Below, piece by piece: positions 57,640 to 64,000 of a DNA stretch of 64,000 nucleotides. Both the position numbers and the translations under genes were made by a program. Every line of letters begins with the position of its first letter. The stretch's first letter is position 1. Below the pieces are notes generated by a model. The model saw only the letters and a program-made list of their open reading frames with translations, did not search any database and was not told the DNA's origin. The DNA comes from Voacanga thouarsii (lineage: Eukaryota; Streptophyta; Magnoliopsida; Gentianales; Apocynaceae): contig JANUWF010003375.1 of assembly GCA_026120185.1 (NCBI GenBank), positions 2,933,736-2,997,735 of the forward strand. The letters are read 5' to 3'.

Positions 57640-57860
57640 ATTTGGTTAACGTGAAAAGAAAGAAGAAAGGAGGAGGGGATACAAATTTAAAGATAAATAC
57701 ACGATTTATCTCATTTAACTAGGATAGGAATTAAGACAGAAAGTAATGTGGAAGGAAATACAACCCGTCCAAAATGGTATAGAGTGGGAAATAAATTGAA
57801 TAAGATAAAAATACAGATTTATTTTCCTTCTATCTCAACTAAATAAGATAGAAGTAAATT
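57640..57860. repeat. Decayed Tourist-like MITE relative
   Basis: Starts near TTTGGTTAACGTGAAAAG and ends near ACTAAATAAGATAGAAGTAA. The internal pattern (AGATAAATACACGATTTATC, TTTATTTTCCTTCTATCTC) parallels the element at 56501-56970, but termini are degraded. Confidence 0.35.
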
Positions 57861-57879
57861 ATACTAGGTTAATGTCTCG

Positions 57880-58427
57880 TACATTGTACAGGTTGTTATG
57901 TTTTTAAGATTCAATATGTTAATATTAAATAAATAAATAAATATATATATATATATATATATATTAACTTAATTAATTATTTAATCAGTTAAGATTTTAA
58001 AATCAATTTAGATAATATTCAAAGAATCACACATTTTAATGTATTAATATTAAATACAAATATAGATAGTATTTAAAGAATTACACATTTTAATATATTA
58101 ATTTAGATAGTATTCAAAAATTACACATTTCAATGTATGAATATTAAATTCATATATATATTATTAGTTAATTTAATTAATTAAGATTTTAAATGAATTT
58201 AAATATAATTTTTATTTTTTTAAAAAAAAATCATTTAGTCACGTGTTACCTTATGATGCTTCCACGTATCGTAATGGTAGGCTTCCTCTTCGACTCTTAT
58301 ATAGATTTAATTAATTAAGATTTTAAATGAATTCAAATATAATTTTTATTTTTTTAAAACAAAATTCATTTAGTCACGTGTCATCTTATAATACTTCTAC
58401 GAGTCGTAATGGTAGGCTTCCTATTCG

Positions 58428-58477
<50 letters not shown>

Positions 58478-58600
58478 GATTTTAAATGAATTCAAATGTA
58501 ATTTTTATTTTTTTAAAAAAAATTTCATTTAGTCACATGTCACCTTATGATGCTTCCACATGTCATAATAGTAAGCTTTCTCTTCGACTTATATATATAT
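57880..58600 (+). repeat. AT-rich repeat cluster with three tandem units
   Basis: Three units of about 120-130 bp at roughly 58174-58304, 58308-58430 and 58472-58592 share AAGATTTTAAATGAATTCAAAT, CATTTAGTCACGTGTCA and GTAATGGTAGGCTTCCT. The part before them (57895-58150: TTTAGATAATATTCAAAGAA, CACATTTTAATGTATTAATA) is related to the upstream duplication of the Ca2+-ATPase gene. A long (AT)n run lies at 58434-58472. Confidence 0.75.
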
Positions 58601-58700
58601 ACTTCTTCTTATAGAAGTAAATGCGTCTATTTTCCTCCCCTTCCAGCTCTAGCATTACCTTAAATTTTAGTACTTAAAAAATGTTTATTTGACCAAAAAT

Positions 58701-59350
58701 TGATATATATTGGGTTAAAGGCAAAAAACCCTTAAAAAATACATATTTTTATAATTATACTCATAATATTTAAAATTCAGCAATAGTACACTTCTTAAAT
58801 TTAAATTATTTTCAAATATACTTATGAAAGTATATATAAATTTTAATCATTTCAATGGCTTTTATGAAATTATAATCAAAATATATAACCATTGAAGATT
58901 ATAATAAAAGTTATTGGTATAATCAAAACTACTCTTGGAGAATTTGCAGAAATAGAGCAATTTTTTTTTATTCTTACAAGGAATGTTTCTTGTTTGGAGA
59001 AGACAAAAGTTGAGATTATCAATTTGCCTTTAATAATAATGAGTATATTACAATTATATCCTTTTAAATGGTCAAATATGAAACATCCTTTTAAATTATT
59101 GGCATAAAAATATATTTGAAATGATTTAAATTTAAGAATGATACTAGTATTGAATTTTAAATGTGACGAGTATATTTAAAAGAATTTAAATTTAAGAAGC
59201 GTATTGTTACTGAATTTTAAATATTATGCGAGATATATTTGAAATAATTTAAATTTAAACATGTTTTATTGCTAAATTTTAAATTTGAGGGATATAATAA
59301 TAAACATATGTATTTTTTAACTACATTTTTGCCTTTTAACCCATATATGT
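58701..59350. mobile_element. Foldback MITE with inverted arms of about 130 bp
   Basis: Left arm TGATATATATTGGGTTAAAG pairs with the right end CTTTTAACCCATATATGT. The match continues over about 130 bases, including AAATTTAAATTATTT-type stretches. The loop holds three or four 60-65-bp tandem units around 59100-59290. A 71-codon frame inside (58892-59107) shows no domain. Confidence 0.7.
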
Positions 59351-59821
59351 TAACATTTTTTGGGACTCAAACAATAGTTGTGTGTTCTCTACCTATACAA
59401 TAAAGTAATATATCGAACAATGATGTGTTCCTATACCACTACGGATTGGGTATACCTACTCACATAAAAACTTGATCGCCCTTCTTAAAACTATAGACGA
59501 ACTAGGATCTCAAACTTGTCGAGAGGCAAATTAAGATAAAAAAGAAAAAGATAGAGAATAATGTTTTAATTTGTTTTAAGAAAAACAAAACCCTTGAGAG
59601 AGCAAAAGATAGAATTAATATATTTTTTAAAAGAAAATTCTCAAAATTTTACATAAAAAAGTTTTTTTTTTTTTTGGATGATCTATGTAAGAATTGCTCT
59701 CTTACATTAAGAGGCTAATATCACTTCTAAATCCGACCCTCATTCTACCTTCTCAAACAATAGAAGATTTTCCAACATTTTAAATAGAGAGGACCAAATT
59801 ATCTAATCTTGAAATAGCCTC
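59351..59821. other. Intergenic, nothing recognised
   Basis: AT-rich sequence without a supported gene, repeat pair or RNA. Confidence 0.5.
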
Positions 59822-60964
59822 TTGCATTATGAAACAAGATACTGGCCACGGCTCATGCAAGCTGAAATGATAGAAATCTACCCAGGCTTGAAGGTTCATT
59901 TAAAGAAGAGAGAAGGAAGGCCAAGACACAATTCATGGTTTCTTAGGAAATATCAAGAATCAAGAGGTTTTAAGGAAGTTTTAAGCCCATCACCCAAGAG
60001 TTAATTAAGTAGTTTGTCAAGAAATGGGTGATGAAAGGATGACCAAAAGAAATTAAATGTGATCAACAATGTGAAAGGTCAAAAGAACTCAAGGGAAAGC
60101 CATAGAGATCATTGGAGATAAATTTTGAAGAATTGAAATAGGAGATGTACAGTTTGGTGCACAGGTATACAACAAGCCATGCCAAATGAGCCAAAATGCA
60201 TAACTTCAGAAGTTCTGCATGGCATTATGCACGACCAAGAAAATTGGCCAAGGCTATGCAAGACCATGCATCTTGTAGGCTTCTATGATATGTTTTACTT
60301 TGGTTTTGTTTAACTTTGTTTCAATCTTATTTTGATTTCCACGAAATATATTGATCTTAAGATCCTTTAAATTAGTAAATGGGCCTCTTAAATTCAAATA
60401 TTTGCAACCCAATTAGTCTAAGTCAAGTTATGGATTTAAGTACTTTTATAACACCCAAACTACAACATTGGATGATTATCAAAGATCAAATTAAGAGATT
60501 AAACATCTTCCGAGGAATCCGTCCATTGTTACTTCTAGAAATTCAAGACCATTGTTACTTCTAGAAATTCAAGACCATTCTTAGAGATTATTAGTCCTAC
60601 CCTAATTATGTGTCTGTCAAACCTTCATGAATAATTCAATTTGGAAACTCTTATCTAAGCATTAGAATCTTAGTTATTCAAAGGTTCTCTCTTAGTTCTT
60701 GATTGAGTGCCTATATTTCCCTATTCCTCTAGTTCAAATATCCCCTTTATTGGGTTTTAAGTTTTTTGGCATTAATATAGTAGACTTGTTCCATTAATTT
60801 TTGGGTCTTAAGTTGTTAGTGCACATAAGGTTCTTAATTGTAGAAGGAGTATTTACTTGTTGATCAAATTTCATCATCAATTCTCTATTGTGAATGTTTT
60901 GTTGATTGACGAAAATTAGGCTTCAATTAGCCACAAAATTGAGAAATGTTTGAGCCCTTTCAAC
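59822..60964 (+). repeat. LTR-like remnant, target of a later insertion
   Basis: The sequence style (TTTGGTTTTGTTTAACTTTG, a long non-coding U3-like region, TTAGTTCTTGATTG-type U5-like region, GCCACAAAATTGAGAAATG near the end) recalls the gypsy LTR-like segment at 19481-20280, where GCCACGAAATTCAATTGAA occurs at the corresponding place. No clean ends. It is interrupted at 60964 by the small LTR element. Confidence 0.4.
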
Positions 60965-61532
60965 TATTGAGTTTTGTTTTGTATTCCTAATCAGACTAGG
61001 ACAAAGTGGTTTGGTTGAAAAGATATTCATAATGTATTTAGAATTAGGAAGTTACTATTATTGTATGAATATTAGAATTAAAAAGTTACTACATCCCATG
61101 TTGATTATGATTCTTATGACTTGGTACCTATATATAGGTAGAGTCATATATAGGTAGAGTCATGTTGATTATGATTCTTATTGTATGAATATTAGAATTA
61201 AAAAGTTACTACATCCCATGTTGATTATAATTCTTATGACTTGGTACCTATATATAGTCATAAGTTTTTAGAGATCCTAGTTTGTTCTAGTATATCCAAT
61301 ATTATGGGGTGTATAGGTGTAGGTTAGGCGAGTGTATAAATGGTACGAGGTATAGTTTGGATAATACCTTGTGTAAATCTCCTAACAGTTGTAAATGAAG
61401 TTTTCATAATCTTTGCCATGAATGTAGACTTAGTTGGATAAGTCAAATTACGTAAATCATTTGTGCTTTATTTTATTCTTTATATTCATTTTTCTATTCT
61501 TGTCAACTATCCCGATTTAAATTTCCCCAACA
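60965..61532 (+). repeat. 5' LTR of the small element, with internal duplication
   Basis: 568 bp against 441 bp for the partner. The excess is a tandem duplication: the segment from ATTGTATGAATATTAGAATT (61063) through CTTGGTACCTATATATAG recurs from about 61178, so a TATA-like CCTATATATAG appears twice. Ends CCCCAACA. Confidence 0.85.
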
Positions 61533-62518
61533 AGTGGTATTAGAGCCTAGGTTTTTAGGGTTTTGAGTTTTAGAATTGTGAGATGGTGAAAATTGATGTA
61601 AGGATTAGTTTAGGTGGTAGAAGATAGAGAAACATAAATCTCTTTTGAGAAGGGCATATGTGTCAATATGTGTTTTTATTTATGGGGTTATATCTGGAGA
61701 GAGGTTATTAGACACCGAAAAAATTACTCATACAGTTATACACCCTATATGAACTGGATAGGTTGTGGACCAAAAGCCTGATGGTGGAGCTGAAGCAGGT
61801 AGGTCTAGGTTATACAATCAAAGGAAAGAAACAACGATTGTAGTTGTCATGAATGGTCGTGTACTCATTAGAAAAGGAAAGATGAAGGTTAGTCATGGTG
61901 GTATGATGACACTGGTATATGTGAAAATATCCTCACAGTCTTCGAGTATATGAATACTTCTTCTCGAGTAGTTTTTAGATTTCCAATGTTGCCTTCAAAA
62001 GAGTTCTTGGAGTAAGACGCATTTTGGGTGGTGTGACTAATGTCCTAAAGATGCGCGAAATCTAATTTTTTTAAGCCAATAGGATTCTAATTATTGTGAT
62101 TTTTAATTGAGATGGAGTTTTAAAATCACACATGGTTAGAATATCCTAATATAATGAGCAAAGGATGGACTACAATATTTATCTGAAAGAAGTACCTCGA
62201 TATCTTGGAAGGAGAGTGCCCAATGACTTTCAGGGGCAGATAGTAGTATGAGGATAAATCTTGCAAAGATGAGAAAAGATCGAGGCTTTCTCCTGTGAGT
62301 CATAGGATCATGTTGGACTCAGGACAGTTACATGTTCATTGACCAAGTCGAATAAGGAATTATTGGAATTATTGGGATCATGGTGATTTGGATATGTAGT
62401 TGGACATCAATGAAATTTTGGTAATTATGAAAGTCGGAGGAGTCAAAAGGATTGTAACTTTGATGTTGGTGCATGTCCTGGAGGCTGGCGAAGGTGAAAT
62501 ACAAGCCAAAGTAGAGAT

Positions 62519-62959
62519 TGTTGGTTTTTATCTTATATTTATAATCAGACTAGGATAAAATAGTTTAGTTGAAAAGATATTTCTAATATATTTAGAATTG
62601 AGAAGTTATTATTATCTTATAAACATTAGAATTTGGAAGTTAATCTTATTACATCCCATATTGATTAGAAATTTATGATTTATTGCCTATATATAGGTGG
62701 AGTCATAAGTTTTTAGGAGTCCTGATTTGTTTTGGTATATCCAATGTTATAACACATACAGGTGTAAGTTAGATGAGCGTATGAATGGTATAATACCTTA
62801 TGTAAACCTCTTAGCTGTTAATAAAGTGTTTCGTAATCTTTGTTATGGATATAAGCTTAGTTGGATAAGTCGAACCATATAAATCTTTTATACCTTATCT
62901 TATTCTTCATATTCGTTTTTCTATTATTGTCAACTATCTAGATTTAGATTTTTTTAACA
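62519..62959 (+). repeat. 3' LTR of the small element
   Basis: Starts TGTTGGTTTTTATC, ends TTTTTTAACA; matches the 5' LTR throughout with a single copy of the TATA segment (CCTATATATAGG). It is preceded by purine-rich AAAGTAGAGAT. Confidence 0.85.
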
Positions 62960-63291
62960 TGAACTCATATCATAAAATCTATAAATTCTTATACATTGTC
63001 ACAAGCGCGCTAGGACTGCCAAGAAAATTTTCAGTTGCTAAACCTTATCAATTACGAAGATTAATTTAGAGGCACTTTCTTTCTCTTTCATCATAGACGA
63101 CAATGCAAAGGAAACATGAAAAAAAATCTCAATTGCATGCAGAAACTCGCGATTATAAAGGTTTGACTCTATTCTGTGGTAATACAATAAGAGACGTAAA
63201 CTCATGCTTGCAAGGCTGGCTAGAACTTTAGACATTTTTGCCGTCAAGGAAACAGGTATATTTAGCGAAAACATGCGGAAAAGTTACATAC
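62960..63291. other. Intergenic, nothing firm
   Basis: A 78-codon minus-strand frame (63038-63274) has no recognised domain. The segment next to 63292 is the downstream side of the duplicated mini-exon candidate. Confidence 0.4.
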
Positions 63292-63883
63292 CTACAATAT
63301 GATCCTGTCTGGCAAGAAACTGCAGCGCTGCTGCGAGGTTTCTTCTCTGCACTCAGTGAATGATATATAGTAAGAGAAAGAAACTACTGATATTTACTCC
63401 CTCAAGGTAAACAAGTATACATAGAAAACACGCAGGAAAGATAGATACCTAGACGTATGAACTGCAAATTTCCAGGAAACTTCTGCTTCGGAGAGACGTA
63501 TCTTCTCTGCATCAGAACAAGGAATACTTCAGATTAAAGATCATCCAATATTGAAGAATCTGTTCCTCAAGATGATACAAGAATCTCTTTGTCACTTAAA
63601 ATTCTCCTTGATATATTTTCCAAATGAATGGATAAGATGGCATCGCATTCTGAGTTAGTATATAATTAATTAGAGGGAAATATTAATAACTAAACAAATA
63701 TTTATAGAACAATAAGCCGGTGCATATTTGTTAATCAATTATTAATAACGAGAATACGACAGTAGAATCATACACCGTATCAGCGTGCTACGAGAAGTGC
63801 CTGGTTGTACTGCAAGAAAGAGTGTATGGGCTAAAGAGATTATGCGAGAGAAATATCAAGAGGAAGAAGCTAGTAGCTACCAT
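63292..63883 (-). CDS. Speculative small secreted-peptide gene, three exons
   Basis: Minus strand: a TATA-like CTATATATG lies about 25-30 bases before an ATG at 63883. The first 24 residues look like a signal peptide (MVATSFFLLIFLSHNLFS). A possible donor at 63810 and exons at 63449-63506 and 63292-63346, each after TGCAG, keep one frame of 61 residues ending in TAG. The two small exons and their flanks are tandem copies of each other. I recognise no family. The joined frame could be chance; the first exon alone would end after 31 residues. Confidence 0.2.
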
Positions 63884-64000
63884 GTGTAGATTGATCAGTG
63901 ACATATATAGAAAGCGAACTTCTGAAAACTTCAGTGAGAAAAGATTTAAAGAAGGAGAATGCAGAAAGCAAAAATTTGTTGGAGGCTTTGGTGTTTCTTA

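Larger units (their letters stand above)
60965..62959 (+). mobile_element. Small non-autonomous LTR retroelement (1995 bp)
   Basis: Two related LTRs (60965-61532 and 62519-62959) flank a 986-bp internal region. A primer site TGGTATTAGAGCC lies at 61535-61547, two bases after the 5' LTR. Flanks are TCAAC and TGAAC, a target duplication with one mismatch. The internal region has no gag or pol, only short frames such as 61765-61953. It therefore needs enzymes from other elements. The LTRs have diverged, so it is old. Confidence 0.85.

Overview
This window is nuclear DNA from a flowering plant, most likely a eudicot. It is AT-rich, carries one host gene with many GT-AG introns, and holds plant-type transposons with their own target-site duplications (TSDs). 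Nothing bacterial is present. I worked by eye from the sequence, so lineage names and identity levels are estimates.

Left third (1-21 kb) is nested retrotransposon debris. A Ty3/gypsy (chromovirus-like) element opens with a complete 3.58 kb LTR (17-3600), a tRNA-Met primer site, an extra ORF ahead of gag, a broken gag and a broken pol. It stops abruptly at the catalytic motif of reverse transcriptase (~6800). From there an inverted gypsy-type LTR fragment (6801-8576 and 18374-18766) is split by a complete Ty1/copia element (8577-18368). That element has two LTRs of about 2.03 kb, ATAAT target duplications and stop/frameshift-ridden gag-pol. Remnants of another gypsy element follow (18961-20280).

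The middle (21400-30792) is a whole Mutator-like element of 9393 bp with a perfect 9-bp target duplication, CTACAATGG. It carries a decayed mudrA transposase and a decayed plant mobile domain (PMD) gene, both on the minus strand. Its ends hold clustered 21-bp palindromes of the form CTCGC-N11-GCGAG, the most unusual structure in the window.

The one clear host gene fills 31.8-49.7 kb on the minus strand. It encodes a plasma-membrane-type, calmodulin-regulated (type IIB) Ca2+-ATPase of the ACA8/ACA9/ACA10 group. I could join 33 coding exons into an uninterrupted 1076-residue frame. Its C-terminus appears shortened by a CGA-to-TGA change, and the original stop would lie across a following intron. 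Introns contain a Stowaway MITE, SINE-like fragments, a purine tract and a tandem duplication.

The upstream side of this gene (50.37-52.34 kb) is a direct duplication of about 850-900 bp. The two copies flank a 236-bp fragment of an endogenous pararetrovirus, and one junction falls in a perfect 20-bp palindrome.

The right quarter (52.3-64 kb) is AT-rich intergenic DNA. It contains Stowaway- and Tourist-type MITEs, a 650-bp foldback element, an AT-rich dispersed family, an LTR-like remnant and a small non-autonomous LTR retroelement (60965-62959). At the right edge lies a speculative small secreted-peptide gene with a tandemly duplicated mini-exon.
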